DNA of 62,652 nucleotides from Paraburkholderia hiiakae (GCF_904848665.1 NZ_CAJHCQ010000034.1:1-62652); one strand, 5' to 3'; shown: positions 35,488-45,861, counted from the stretch's first letter. Translations and numbers: made by a program. The notes: generated from the sequence alone by a model not told the origin.

Positions 35488-35910
35488 ATGCATAAGCACA
35501 TCTTCGTCAATCTGGGCGTGCGCGATCTCAAGCGCTCGATGGACTTCTTCGGCCAGCTCGGCTTTACGTTCGACCCGAAATTCACCAACGAGCAGGCCGC
35601 CTGCATGGTGCTCGGCGAGAACATCTACGCCATGTTGCTCACCACCGGCTTCATGCGCAATTTCACCGACAAGGCGCTCGTGGACGCCCGCGAAAGCACC
35701 GAGGTGCTGACGTGCCTCTCGTGCGTGTCTCGTGAGGAAGTGGACACGCTCGTGGAAAAGGCGCTCGCGGCGGGCGGCACCTCGAAGCGTCCGCCGATGG
35801 AAAGCGGCACCGATATGTACGGCCGCAGCTTCGAAGACCCCGACGGCCACATCTGGGAGTTGATGTACATGTCGCCGGCGGCGATCGAAAAGGGCGCGCA
35901 CGGTTCGTGA
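35488..35910 (+). CDS. VOC-family (glyoxalase/bleomycin resistance-like) protein
   Basis: The 140-aa protein has the beta-alpha-beta-beta-beta VOC fold, seen in HIFVNLGVRDLKRSMDFFGQ at the start and SFEDPDGHIWELMYM near the end. Members bind a metal and act on small oxidised or electrophilic molecules. GGGAG lies about 8 nt before the ATG. The stop overlaps the GTG start of the sigma factor gene, so they are co-translated. Confidence 0.9.
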   Translation: MHKHIFVNLGVRDLKRSMDFFGQLGFTFDPKFTNEQAACMVLGENIYAMLLTTGFMRNFTDKALVDARESTEVLTCLSCVSREEVDTLVEKALAAGGTSKRPPMESGTDMYGRSFEDPDGHIWELMYMSPAAIEKGAHGS

Positions 35911-37211
35911 CCGGTCAAAGCGACAAACGGGAAGCATTTGCAGCAACGCGCCGCGCGGTCGAAGCCGTGTGGCGCATCGAGTCGGCGAAGGTGATCGCCC
36001 ACGCCGCGCGCATCGTGCGTGACGTGGGCGTGGCCGAGGAAATCGCGCAGGACGCGTTCGTTGCCGCGCTGGAAAGCTGGCCCGCGCGCGGCATTCCCGA
36101 GAACCCCGGAGCGTGGCTCATGACCGCCGCGAAACATCGCGCGCTCGACCGGCTGCGTCGCGCGGCGTCGCATGCCCGCGCGCACGAGGCGATGGGCGCG
36201 GATCTCGAAGCGCTGGAGGCGCACTTCGCGCCCGACTTCGTCGAGGCGCTCGACGCCGCGCGCGAGGACGAAATCGGCGACGATCTGCTGCGGCTCGTGT
36301 TCGTTGCGTGCCATCCCGTGCTGCCGAAGGAAGGGCGCGCCGCGCTCACGCTGCGCTTGCTCGGCGGGCTCACCACGGCCGAGATCGCGCGTGCGTTTCT
36401 CGTGCCCGAGGCGACCGTCGCGCAGCGCATCGTGCGGGCCAAGCGCACCCTCGCGGCGGCGAAGGTCCCGTTCGAGGTGCCGCGTCTCTCCGACCTCGAG
36501 CCGCGACTTGCTTCGGTGTTCGAAGTGATTTACCTGATCTTCAACGAAGGCTATGCGGCCACGGCGGGCCCGGACTGGACGCGGCCCGCGCTCTGCGAAG
36601 AGGCGCTGCGGCTCGGCCGCATGCTGGCGGAGCTGGTTCCGCTCGAGGGCGAGGCGCACGGCCTGGTTGCGTTGATGGAACTGCAGGCTTCGCGCCTGAG
36701 CGCGCGCGTGGATCGCGCAGGGCGCGCCGTGCTGCTCGCCGATCAGGACCGCAGCCGATGGGATGCGCTATTGATTCGGCGCGGGCTTGCCGCGATCGCG
36801 CGCGGCACGGCTTGCGCGGGTGCGCCGGGCCCGTATGCGCTGCAGGCCGCGCTTGCGGCTTGCCATGCGCGCGCGACGAGTGCGGCGGCGACCGACTGGG
36901 CGCAGATCGTTTCAATCTACGACGCGCTTCTGAAACTCGACGCCTCGCCCGTCGTGCGGCTCAATCGCGCCGTGGCGGTGGGCATGGCGCAAGGGCCGCA
37001 GGCGGCGCTCGACCTCGTCGATGCGCTGTGCGAAGAGCCCGCGCTGCGCCACTATCCGTGGCTGCCGGCCGCACGCGGTGACTTGCTCGAAAAGCTCTCG
37101 CGCCCTGCCGAAGCGCGCGAGCAATTCGAGCGCGCGGCCGCGCTTACGCAAAACGCCCGCGACCGTGAAGTGCTGCTGGCAAGGGCGCAGGCGTGCGGGG
37201 CGCGCACATAG
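35907..37211 (+). CDS. ECF42-type sigma factor with long C-terminal extension
   Basis: The 434-aa product has sigma region 2 (AEEIAQDAFVAALESWP, NPGAWLMTAAKHRALDRLRR) and region 4 (LTTAEIARAFLVPEATVAQR) followed by about 220 residues containing FEVIYLIFNEGY, LCEEALRLGRML and TPR-like helices ending in RGDLLEKLSRPAEAREQFER. This architecture and the DGPF neighbours define the ECF42 group, which lacks an anti-sigma factor and appears to be controlled by its own C-terminal domain. It starts with GTG at 35907, overlapping the VOC gene stop. Confidence 0.9.
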   Translation: MTGQSDKREAFAATRRAVEAVWRIESAKVIAHAARIVRDVGVAEEIAQDAFVAALESWPARGIPENPGAWLMTAAKHRALDRLRRAASHARAHEAMGADLEALEAHFAPDFVEALDAAREDEIGDDLLRLVFVACHPVLPKEGRAALTLRLLGGLTTAEIARAFLVPEATVAQRIVRAKRTLAAAKVPFEVPRLSDLEPRLASVFEVIYLIFNEGYAATAGPDWTRPALCEEALRLGRMLAELVPLEGEAHGLVALMELQASRLSARVDRAGRAVLLADQDRSRWDALLIRRGLAAIARGTACAGAPGPYALQAALAACHARATSAAATDWAQIVSIYDALLKLDASPVVRLNRAVAVGMAQGPQAALDLVDALCEEPALRHYPWLPAARGDLLEKLSRPAEAREQFERAAALTQNARDREVLLARAQACGART

Positions 37212-37323
37212 AGCTTGAACCGCTGAGCGGCGCCCCTTGCGCTCCTGAAATATCGGGGCACAACGCTTGCTACCTGTGCGCGCGGACCCACTCCCTTTGC
37301 GCGGCCGGCCGCGCAGGCTTGCG

Positions 37324-38394
37324 ATGATTTCAAAGACGACGATTCTGGCGGTTTCGTGCTCGGCCCTGCTGAGCACGGCGTGTGTGCATCTCGGCCCGAC
37401 GCGCTTGCGCGCCGATCAGGTCGACTATGCAAGAGCTCTCGGCGATGCAAAAAAGCGCGAAATACTCGCAGCGGTCGTCGGGTTGCGTTATGGCGATGCG
37501 CCCGCCTTCCTCACGGTCAGTTCGATCATCGCGGCGTATCAATTCGATTCGACGGCGGGCGCGACCGGCAATATCGGCTCGGGCTCGGAGCCGAACTATG
37601 CGCTGGCGACCGGCAGCGTCTCCTGGTCGAATCGCCCGACCTTCACGTTCTCGCCGACCACGGGCGAAGCGTTTGCCTCCGCCTACATCCGGCCGCTCGC
37701 GCCGGAACTAATCATGCCGCTCGCCGAAGGCGGCATGCCGGTCGATCTGCTGCTGCGGATCAGCGCGCAATCGATCGGCGGCCTGCAGAACGGTAGCGCG
37801 CTAGGTGGCGAGGACAGCGCGGGCTCGGCCGGTTTCTTCCAGCTGTTGCAGACGCTGCGGCGCCTGCAACTGGCCGGCGAGCTGAACGTGGAGTCGCGCA
37901 GCGAGAACGGCAAGAACAGTGTGTATCTCGCGCTCGGCGCGACGAACAGCGCGCAGTCGCCGCAGGTTTCGGCGGACCTGGCGCGCGTGCGTGAACTGCT
38001 CCATCTCGCGGCGGACACGCGCACTTACGAGATCGTCTATGGACCCTCGGCGCAGGGAGGCAATCGCATTCCGATGGTGACGCGCTCGGTGCTCGGCATC
38101 CTCACGAATATCGGCGCGCAGGTCCAGGTGCCGGACGCCCAGGTCCAGAGCGGCGCGACGAAACCGACCGTCGGGCTGATTGGGGGCGAAACGCGTCCGA
38201 TCATCATCGTGCACCAGGGGCCGAAGGCGCCAGCCAACGCTTACGTCGCAATCGACTACGAAGGCACGGCGTATTGGGTCGAACGCGCCGATTTCGATTC
38301 GAAATACGCGTTCACGGTCCTGCAAAACCTCATGGCGCTCGCGGAAGCCGATACGAGCAGCAAGGCGCCGGTCGTGACGATTCCCGCGAACTAG
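37324..38394 (+). CDS. Hypothetical lipoprotein, 356 aa
   Basis: The N-terminus has a lipoprotein signal: a short basic start, a hydrophobic stretch and the lipobox LSTA-Cys20. The mature protein has no family I recognise; it contains VSSIIAAYQFDSTAGATGNI, a Ser/Gly-rich segment and a C-terminal half rich in beta-strand-like sequence (PTVGLIGGETRPIIIVHQGP). No repeats or membrane helices follow. Codon use is like the neighbours. ATG at 37324 is chosen because it places the lipobox at residue 20; an upstream ATG at 37267 would spoil the signal. It lies 112 bp after the sigma gene and may or may not be co-transcribed. Confidence 0.75.
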   Translation: MISKTTILAVSCSALLSTACVHLGPTRLRADQVDYARALGDAKKREILAAVVGLRYGDAPAFLTVSSIIAAYQFDSTAGATGNIGSGSEPNYALATGSVSWSNRPTFTFSPTTGEAFASAYIRPLAPELIMPLAEGGMPVDLLLRISAQSIGGLQNGSALGGEDSAGSAGFFQLLQTLRRLQLAGELNVESRSENGKNSVYLALGATNSAQSPQVSADLARVRELLHLAADTRTYEIVYGPSAQGGNRIPMVTRSVLGILTNIGAQVQVPDAQVQSGATKPTVGLIGGETRPIIIVHQGPKAPANAYVAIDYEGTAYWVERADFDSKYAFTVLQNLMALAEADTSSKAPVVTIPAN

Positions 38395-38409
38395 GCGTAG
38401 CGCGCGTCG

Positions 38410-39567
38410 TTATGCAAAACGCTTGCGTGCGAACATCGCAAGGTCGATGCGGCTTTCGCCTTGGGTGATCCGCTCGGCCAGGGCCTCGCCGATTGCACTG
38501 GCGAACTTGAAACCGTGCCCGGAAAAGCCGGTTGCGACGTGCACGTTCGGGCAGGTGGGCACACGGTCGATGATGAAATGCTCGTCCGGCGTCATGTCGT
38601 ATTCGCACGCGCGGCCCACGCGCAGCTTGCCCGCGCCAGGTAAATAGCGTTGCAGAAAGGCCTGGAGATCGCCGAGATCAGTCGGCTCGGCGCCGAATGG
38701 CGCGAGTGGTGCGTCCGCCGCCACGGGTTCGCCGGCGTCGTGGCGGCCCAGTTTCAGACCGCTGCCGTCGAGATCGGGAAAGCCGTAATAGCCCCCCACT
38801 TCCGAGGCGACGAAAAAGCCTGGAAAGCGCTCCGGCGCAAAGAGGCCGGGCTCGCACTCGAACCACGCAAAGCTCTTGCGCACGCGCGTGACCGGAACCT
38901 CGAGGCCCAGCGGTGCGAGCAGGCCGCGAGTCGATTTGCCGGCGCTCACGATCAGGTCGCGCGCGGTGAACTTTTCGTTCGTGTCGGTCCAGACGTTGAC
39001 GCTCTCGCGCCCATGACATTCGATGCGCGTGACGCGCGTATTCGTGCCGAGCGTTGCACCGAGCGCGCTCGCGAGCTGACGGTAAGCGCTGATCGCGCGC
39101 TCGCAATAGAGCACGCCCGCGCCGGGTTCGAAGTTCGCGATCTGCTCTGGCTTGAGGCGCCAGGCGGGCCAGCGCTTGCTGGCAGCGGCTGAGTCGAGCG
39201 TTTCCAGCGCAATGTCGTGGCTGGTGGCGCTCGCCTGTACCTCGCGCAGAAACGCGTCGTCGGGCGAACCGATATTGACGACGCCCGTGCGCACGAACAG
39301 GGTCGTTTGCGTTTGCTGTTCGAGGTCTTCCCAAAGCTGCTGGGCGCGCAAGACGAGCGGCACGTAGGCGGCGCCTTCACCATAGGCGTGCCGAATGAGG
39401 CGCGTGCCGCCGTGATGCGCACCCTGATCGTGAGGCGGATCGCCGGCGTCGAGCAGCAGCACCTTGTTGCCGAGGCGGCTCAGATAATAGCCGGCCGCCA
39501 TGCCCATCGAGCCCGCGCCGACGATGATCGTGTCGAAATGTCGATTGCTTACGTTTGCATCCTGCAT
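38410..39567 (-). CDS. solA: SolA-type N-methyl-tryptophan/sarcosine oxidase
   Basis: The 385-aa flavoprotein begins with the FAD-binding motif DTIIVGAGSMGMAAGYYLSR. HHGGTRLIRHAYGEGAAYVP and YDMTPDEHFIIDRVP are signatures of the monomeric sarcosine/N-methyltryptophan oxidase family. Cys321, in RACEYDMTPDEH, is placed to bind FAD covalently as in family members. The enzyme oxidises secondary N-methyl amino acids to an imine and H2O2. E. coli SolA has 372 residues, so length is normal. ATG 39567 was chosen because the sequence upstream is low-complexity and not family-like. Sarcosine is an alternative substrate. Confidence 0.88.
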   Translation of the reverse strand: MQDANVSNRHFDTIIVGAGSMGMAAGYYLSRLGNKVLLLDAGDPPHDQGAHHGGTRLIRHAYGEGAAYVPLVLRAQQLWEDLEQQTQTTLFVRTGVVNIGSPDDAFLREVQASATSHDIALETLDSAAASKRWPAWRLKPEQIANFEPGAGVLYCERAISAYRQLASALGATLGTNTRVTRIECHGRESVNVWTDTNEKFTARDLIVSAGKSTRGLLAPLGLEVPVTRVRKSFAWFECEPGLFAPERFPGFFVASEVGGYYGFPDLDGSGLKLGRHDAGEPVAADAPLAPFGAEPTDLGDLQAFLQRYLPGAGKLRVGRACEYDMTPDEHFIIDRVPTCPNVHVATGFSGHGFKFASAIGEALAERITQGESRIDLAMFARKRFA

Positions 39568-39602
39568 GTGTGCCCCGTGTGCGCGACGGCGCGCGAACGT
39601 AT

Positions 39603-39637
39603 GCGCGCCCGGCCCCGCACATCGGGACCGGGCGCGC
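39603..39637 (-). terminator. Strong hairpin between the small hypothetical gene and solA
   Basis: GCGCGCCCGG and CCGGGCGCGC form a 10-bp perfect stem around a 15-nt loop that can pair further (CCCG with CGGG). It lies downstream of the small gene's stop and about 35 bp upstream of the solA start. No T-tract follows, so it may be a rho-assisted terminator or an RNA-stability element. Confidence 0.45.
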
Positions 39638-39700
39638 CGTGAAGGGCATTCATTGTCGGCGCTTCGCCCGCACCTGTCGAGCGAGGCCGGGCGCGCCGGA

Positions 39701-39985
39701 TCAGGCGCGCTCGTGCGGCTGCAGACTGAGGAGCGCGTCGCGTTCGAGCCGGTCGAGCAGGCCGACGATACGCTTGCGCTGGGTTGCAACCAGATCGTAG
39801 GTTTCGGCCACGGCTCGCAGGCGTTTGCGCCAGTAGGCGTAATCGAAGCCGCTCACAGCGCCGTCATCTTGGTGGTGGGTGTAGTACTGGACCATGCGCT
39901 CGACGTGGTCGAGCTGCGTGTCGGCCAGCGCCGCAGGCAGTAGCCCCGTGATCTTCGGAGGCACGTGTTTGGCCAGGGTGGTCAT
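39701..39985 (-). CDS. Small hypothetical protein, 94 aa
   Basis: I do not recognise the family. The product is predicted to be cytoplasmic and largely helical, with an acidic-basic pattern and heptad-like spacing in its C-terminal half (YWRKRLRAVAETYDLVATQR, then IVGLLDRLERDALLSL), suggesting a short coiled coil. ATG at 39985 is chosen because the longer frame to 40243 encodes Arg/Pro-rich non-conserved sequence. The ribosome-binding site is weak. The 39986-40252 gap upstream holds no supported gene. Confidence 0.6.
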   Translation of the reverse strand: MTTLAKHVPPKITGLLPAALADTQLDHVERMVQYYTHHQDDGAVSGFDYAYWRKRLRAVAETYDLVATQRKRIVGLLDRLERDALLSLQPHERA

Positions 39986-40252
39986 TTTGTTTTTGGTTCT
40001 CTCAGGTCGCCTTTGTGGCTGCACGGCCCGGATCGGAACGTTCCTCGCATATGAAATGCCGCGCACGGCTTGCCTCTCCCCCCGGCAGGCATCGCAATGC
40101 GGAACGCAGGAATCCGGTCCATCAGACGGGCCAGCCACCGCAGGAGCGGGCAGGCTTGCCTCGTTGTGGCGCAAATGTAGCGCGCTTTCCCGGGCCGGCT
40201 TGACCGTGCGTCTCAGTTTTCGGCGCGGTGGCGGTTTCGCCACACCGCATGC

Positions 40253-41278
40253 TCAGCCGCGCGCGCGCTGCCTGCGGGGCCCCGTGGACATGCGCGTGAC
40301 AAGCTCCGGCGGCGGCCCGAGCACCATGGGCGGCTGCTGGTCCGGTTCGTCGATCAGCCGGATCAGGCTGCGGATCGACAGTTCCGCCACGGCGTCGGTC
40401 TGGATCGCGACCGTGGTGAGCGCGGGGCGCATTTGATGAGCGAGCTGAATGTCGGTGATGCCGATCACGGACACATCGTCGGGCACGGCGCGGCCCATGC
40501 TGACGAGCGCCTGAATCGCGCCGATCGCGAGCAGATCGTTGGTCGCGAAGATCGCGCTCACGCCCGGGTGCCGCGCCAGCAATTGCTGGCAGGCTGCGTA
40601 GCCGGAGTCGATCGAGTCGCGTACCTGCAGCTGCGCCACGCGTGCGGGATTCACGCCGCCCTCGCGCAAGGCCGTTCGGAATCCTTCCGAACGCGCATCC
40701 TGCAAGCCGCCGCAGCCGTCGCCGATCAGCATGGCGATATTTCGGTGTCCCAACTCAAGCAGATGCTGTGCGGCGAGCGCACCGGCGCGTGCGAAGTCCA
40801 CGGCCACGCACGGCAGCACGGGCGGACTCTCGGGGTGCTCCCACATCGCCAGCAGAATGGGGCCGTTGTGCATGGCCGAAATGCACAGTTCGTTCATGGC
40901 GATGTCGGTGTTCATCACGAGCACGCCGTCCGCGAAGGTGCCCGCAATCTGGTTCAGGTAGGCACGACCGATTTGCGCGTCGTCGTCGGTGTTGCAGACC
41001 ATGAGGAAGTGGCCCGCCTTGCGCGCGGCGCGCTCGGCCGCGAGTACGAACTCGGGGTAGAACGGGTTGGAGATGTTCGAAAGCATGAGCGCGAGCGTGG
41101 AGGAGCGGCCCTGCGCGAGCGCGCGCGCATTGAGGTTGGGCCGGTAGCCCAGTTCGGCGATGGCCTGCAGCACGCGCTCGGCTGTCTCGGGGCGGACCTT
41201 CTCGCGGTTGCGCAGCACGTTCGAGACGGTCGCCGCGGTGACGCGTGCGCGGCGCGCGACTTCTGACAAGGTGACCAT
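40253..41278 (-). CDS. LacI-family transcriptional repressor
   Basis: The 341-aa protein has the LacI helix-turn-helix (TLSEVARRARVTAATVSNVL, then a hinge helix ARALAQGRSSTLAL) and a periplasmic-binding-like effector domain (NTDDDAQIGRAYLNQIAGTF, ATNDLLAIGAIQAL). It should bind CG-centred palindromes and be released by a sugar. ATG 41278, preceded by AAAGG, is chosen over ATG 41296. It is divergent from a sugar ABC operon with a GH42 beta-galactosidase, and two matching palindromes lie in between, so it almost certainly controls that operon. Confidence 0.9.
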   Translation of the reverse strand: MVTLSEVARRARVTAATVSNVLRNREKVRPETAERVLQAIAELGYRPNLNARALAQGRSSTLALMLSNISNPFYPEFVLAAERAARKAGHFLMVCNTDDDAQIGRAYLNQIAGTFADGVLVMNTDIAMNELCISAMHNGPILLAMWEHPESPPVLPCVAVDFARAGALAAQHLLELGHRNIAMLIGDGCGGLQDARSEGFRTALREGGVNPARVAQLQVRDSIDSGYAACQQLLARHPGVSAIFATNDLLAIGAIQALVSMGRAVPDDVSVIGITDIQLAHQMRPALTTVAIQTDAVAELSIRSLIRLIDEPDQQPPMVLGPPPELVTRMSTGPRRQRARG

Positions 41279-41398
41279 GTAGGACCTTTCCCACATTCAG
41301 GGAAGATGATTCAAATGTTGCAATGCTGCGGCCGGGTTTGCTACTTTTCTCCCACAACATCAATGGAGACGACGAATGCGTGATGATGCCGGATTCGA

Positions 41399-41414
41399 AT
41401 TTAAGCGGTTAAAT
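41399..41414. promoter_or_regulatory. Distal LacI-type operator, near-palindrome
   Basis: ATTTAAGC-GGTTAAAT matches the centre of the downstream perfect palindrome with one mismatched base pair. It lies about 56 bp (centre to centre) upstream of that site, close to five helical turns, suitable for DNA looping or for bracketing the promoter. Confidence 0.65.
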
Positions 41415-41452
41415 GCCCGCTGCGCAAGGGCCGCGTGCTGTTTTCAGCATAA

Positions 41453-41472
41453 AAATTTAAGCGCTTAAATTT
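41453..41472. promoter_or_regulatory. Proximal LacI-type operator, 20-bp perfect palindrome
   Basis: AAATTTAAGCGCTTAAATTT is a perfect 20-bp palindrome with the central CG typical of LacI-family sites. It ends 12 bp before the ATG of the ABC ATPase gene, so bound repressor would block initiation or early elongation. Confidence 0.8.
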
Positions 41473-41484
41473 CGAGGCGAGAAC

Positions 41485-42621
<1,137 letters not shown>

Positions 42622-42733
42622 TTTCGTTATACCCCGCCGATAGAGCGGGTCACTAGGTCTGGCGGCGCGAGTGCCGTCAGTCGACAAAGGCAGTCCGACA
42701 GCATGTTGGATGGATCGACATAGGAGACAAAAG

Positions 42734-43999
42734 ATGTTTTCTAATCGCTTGAAAACGTTCGGTTCGCTGGCCCGCGCCTCGGCCGCCGTTGCGATCGTTG
42801 CAGCAACGGCGTTCACGAGCATGGCCGCCAATGCCGGGACGCTCACCGTCAACGTCTCGGCGCGCGCCAACCAGCGCTCGACATGGCAAGACGCCTTCGA
42901 CAAGTTCCAGAAGGCCAACCCCGACGTCAACCTCAAGGTCTCCTATATAACGGAGGAGGCCTACAAGGTGCAGATGGGCGGCTGGCTCGCGACCGATCCG
43001 CCCGATGTCGTGTCGTGGCACGACGGCGAGCGCATGGCCTATTACGCCGAGCGCGGCCTGCTGGAAGACCTTTCGCCGGACTGGGCCAAAAACGGCTGGA
43101 ACGAGCAGTACGCGTCGGTGAAGAGCGCGTCCACCTGGAACGGCAAGCAGTATGCCGCGCCGCTGGGCTACGACGCCTATGGCTTCTTCTACCGCAAGGA
43201 CCTGTTCGCCAAGGCCGGCATCAAGTCCGAGCCGAAGACTTTCGACGAATTGCTGGAAAGCTGCAAGAAGCTCAACGCCATTGGCGTGCAGCCCATTGCC
43301 GTGGCCGCGCGCGATAGCTGGACGCTGGCTGCCTGGTTCGACTATCTGGACCTGCGCATCAACGGCAACGAGTTCCATCAGCAGTTGATGGCCGGTCAGA
43401 TTCCCTATACCGATCCACGCGTGAAGAAGGTGTACACCACCTGGAAGACGCTGATGGACAACCATTGTTTCATGGAGAACGCGCTTTCTTACGATGTGGA
43501 TTCGATCGCGCCGATCCTCGTGAACGGCAAGGCGGCGATGATGCTGATGGGCACGTTCTTTTCGGCCAGCTTCCCGGCGAACATGAAGCAGGACGTGGGC
43601 TTCTTCCGCTTCCCGATCATCGACGCCAATGTGCCGACGGCCGAAGATGGTCCCGTGAACGTGCTGCTCATTCCGGCGAAGGCCAAAAACAAGGCCGACG
43701 CGCGCCGACTGCTGGCCTTCATGGAAACACCCGCGATCAACGCCGAACTCGCGCAAGGCTGGGGCCAGCTGCCTTCGAACAACAAGGCCGCGGAGCCTGA
43801 CGATCCCATCTCCAAGGTGGGCTTCCAGACGCTCGCGAGCACGCGCGGCGGCATTGCGCAGTTCTACGACCGCGATATGCAAAAGGAAATGGCCGACGAA
43901 GGCATGAAGGCCATGCAGCAGTTCTACAGCGACCCGTCGCAACTCGATACGCTGCTTGCGCGCCTCGAAACGACGCGCCAGCGCATCTACCACAAGTAA
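42734..43999 (+). CDS. Sugar ABC transporter substrate-binding protein (family 1)
   Basis: The 421-aa periplasmic protein has a signal peptide (cleavage near AANAG at about residue 34) and the MalE/UgpB-like fold, seen in FDKFQKANPDVNLKVSYI, PPDVVSWHDGERM and YAAPLGYDAYGFFYRKD. It should bind an oligosaccharide or galactoside. GGAG 9 nt before the ATG at 42734 supports this start. A small CCCGC/GCGGG hairpin in the 112-bp gap upstream may stabilise its mRNA relative to the ATPase gene. Confidence 0.92.
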   Translation: MFSNRLKTFGSLARASAAVAIVAATAFTSMAANAGTLTVNVSARANQRSTWQDAFDKFQKANPDVNLKVSYITEEAYKVQMGGWLATDPPDVVSWHDGERMAYYAERGLLEDLSPDWAKNGWNEQYASVKSASTWNGKQYAAPLGYDAYGFFYRKDLFAKAGIKSEPKTFDELLESCKKLNAIGVQPIAVAARDSWTLAAWFDYLDLRINGNEFHQQLMAGQIPYTDPRVKKVYTTWKTLMDNHCFMENALSYDVDSIAPILVNGKAAMMLMGTFFSASFPANMKQDVGFFRFPIIDANVPTAEDGPVNVLLIPAKAKNKADARRLLAFMETPAINAELAQGWGQLPSNNKAAEPDDPISKVGFQTLASTRGGIAQFYDRDMQKEMADEGMKAMQQFYSDPSQLDTLLARLETTRQRIYHK

Positions 44000-44059
44000 A
44001 GCCGCGGTGCGGCCGGCCCCGCTGGCCGCACCTTCTCCGATCACCGGCGAGACTTCACC

Positions 44060-44965
44060 ATGTCCGATACCTTGGCGCGCCCCATTGGGGCGGCGCGGCC
44101 ACGTCGCGTCTCTACTGTGCGGCGGCAACAGAATCGTGCCGCGCTGTTTTTTCTGCTCCCGGGCTGCGCGCTCTTCACGCTGTGCGTGATCTACCCGATT
44201 TTCAGCAGCATTACGCTCAGCTTCTATAACTGGGACGGCATGACTGCGAAGACCTTCGTCGGCTTCGCCAATTACGTCGAACTGTTCCAGACCGACACGT
44301 TCTATACCGCGCTCAAGAACAATCTGCTGTGGCTCGTGCTGTTCCTGCTCGCGCCGCCGCTCGGTCTCGTGTTCGCGCTCTATCTGAACCAGCACGTGCG
44401 CGGCATACGCGCGGTGAAGTCGCTGTTCTTCGCACCGTTCGTGCTATCGGGCGTGGTGGTGGGCCTCGTGTTCTCGTGGTTCTACGACCCAACCTTCGGT
44501 CTGCTCAAGATGATCGTTGGGCACGGCATACCCGTGCTGGGCGACCCGAAGCTCGTGACGTTCGGCATCATCTTCGCCGCGCTCTGGCCGCAAGCGCCTT
44601 TCTGCATGATTCTGTATCTCACGGGCCTCACGGGCATCAACCCGGAGATCGTGGAAGCCGCGCGCATGGAAGGCGCGAAGGGTTGGCGGCTTTTCTGGTA
44701 TGTGGTGCTCCCACAGCTTCGCCCGGCCACGTTCATGGCCATTGTGCTCACGGTGATCGGCGCGCTGCGCAGCTTCGACCTGATCGCGGTGATGAGCGGC
44801 GGCGGCCCGTTCGACAGCTCCACCGTGCTCGCGTACTTTATGTACGACCAGGCGATCAAGTATTACCGCGAAGGCTATTCGGCGGCGATTGCTGTCGTGC
44901 TGTTCGCCATCATGCTCGTTTATATCGTGTTCCATTTGCGCCGCATGCTGCGCGAAGAACGCTGA
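44060..44965 (+). CDS. Sugar ABC permease, MalF-like
   Basis: The 301-aa protein has six predicted membrane helices and the ABC permease coupling motif EAARMEGAKGWRLFWYVVLP (EAA loop). FLLPGCALFTLCVIYPIF and FYNWDG near the N-terminus are typical of sugar permeases of the MalF/UgpA type. It forms half of the transport channel. Confidence 0.93.
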   Translation: MSDTLARPIGAARPRRVSTVRRQQNRAALFFLLPGCALFTLCVIYPIFSSITLSFYNWDGMTAKTFVGFANYVELFQTDTFYTALKNNLLWLVLFLLAPPLGLVFALYLNQHVRGIRAVKSLFFAPFVLSGVVVGLVFSWFYDPTFGLLKMIVGHGIPVLGDPKLVTFGIIFAALWPQAPFCMILYLTGLTGINPEIVEAARMEGAKGWRLFWYVVLPQLRPATFMAIVLTVIGALRSFDLIAVMSGGGPFDSSTVLAYFMYDQAIKYYREGYSAAIAVVLFAIMLVYIVFHLRRMLREER

Positions 44966-45009
44966 ATTTTTTTATCGCATTTTTGTAGCTAGTCACGGAG
45001 TCGCTGCCC

Positions 45010-45861
45010 ATGTATCCGCTTCCCGTCGATCGCTGGAAACCTGCGAATCGCGCACTCTACAAGATCTCGTTGCCGATTGCGCTCGTTATCTGGCTGCTGC
45101 CCATGCTCGCAGTGCTCGTCACATCGATTCGGTCTACAGAGGAATTGCAGCAGGGCGACTATTGGGGCTGGCCAAAGCACTTCGCCCTGCTGGAAAACTA
45201 CGGCGCCGCGCTCACGCAAACGCCCATGCTCCATTACTTCGCGAACAGCGTGCTGATTACGGTGCCTTCGGTGATCGGCGCCATCGCGCTGGCTTCGATG
45301 GCGGGCTTCGCGCTCTCCACGTATCGGTTTCGGGGCAACACGGCAGTTTTGTTCGCCTTCGTCGCGGGCAATTTCGTGCCGATCCAGATCCTCATGATTC
45401 CGGTGCGCGACATGGCGCTGCGCGTGGGGCTCTACAACACCGTATGGGCGCTCATCATTTTTCACGTCTCGTTCCAGACCGGCTTTTGCACGCTGTTCCT
45501 GCGCAATTTCATCAAGCAGTTGCCGTTCGAGTTGATCGAGGCGGCGCGCGTGGAAGGCGCGAGCGAATGGGCGATCTACTGGCGCATCGTCATGCCGCTC
45601 GTGCGGCCGGCGCTCGCCGCGCTCGGCATTCTCGTGTTCACGTTCGTCTGGAACGACTACTTCTGGGCGCTGTGCCTCACGCAAGGCGACGACGCCGCGC
45701 CGATCACGGTGGGCGTGGCGGCGCTCAAGGGGCAGTGGACCACGGCGTGGAATCTCGTCGCGGCGGGCTCGGTGCTGGCGGCGCTGCCTTCGGTGCTGAT
45801 GTTCTTCGCCATGCAGAAACATTTTGTCGCGGGGCTTACCTTCGGCGCGAGCAAGGGCTGA
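45010..45861 (+). CDS. Sugar ABC permease, MalG-like
   Basis: The 283-aa protein is the second channel half. It has six membrane helices and the EAA loop EAARVEGASEWAIYWRIVMP. A NFVPIQILMIPVRDMA segment is typical of MalG/UgpE permeases. GGAG lies 9 nt upstream of the ATG. The stop codon sits inside a hairpin that may act as a partial terminator before the beta-galactosidase gene. Confidence 0.93.
   Translation: MYPLPVDRWKPANRALYKISLPIALVIWLLPMLAVLVTSIRSTEELQQGDYWGWPKHFALLENYGAALTQTPMLHYFANSVLITVPSVIGAIALASMAGFALSTYRFRGNTAVLFAFVAGNFVPIQILMIPVRDMALRVGLYNTVWALIIFHVSFQTGFCTLFLRNFIKQLPFELIEAARVEGASEWAIYWRIVMPLVRPALAALGILVFTFVWNDYFWALCLTQGDDAAPITVGVAALKGQWTTAWNLVAAGSVLAALPSVLMFFAMQKHFVAGLTFGASKG

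Noticed and set aside
42622..42733. Small CCCGC/GCGGG hairpin as a terminator between ATPase and binding-protein genes
   Set aside because: Short stem and no T-tract; at most a modest mRNA-stability element.
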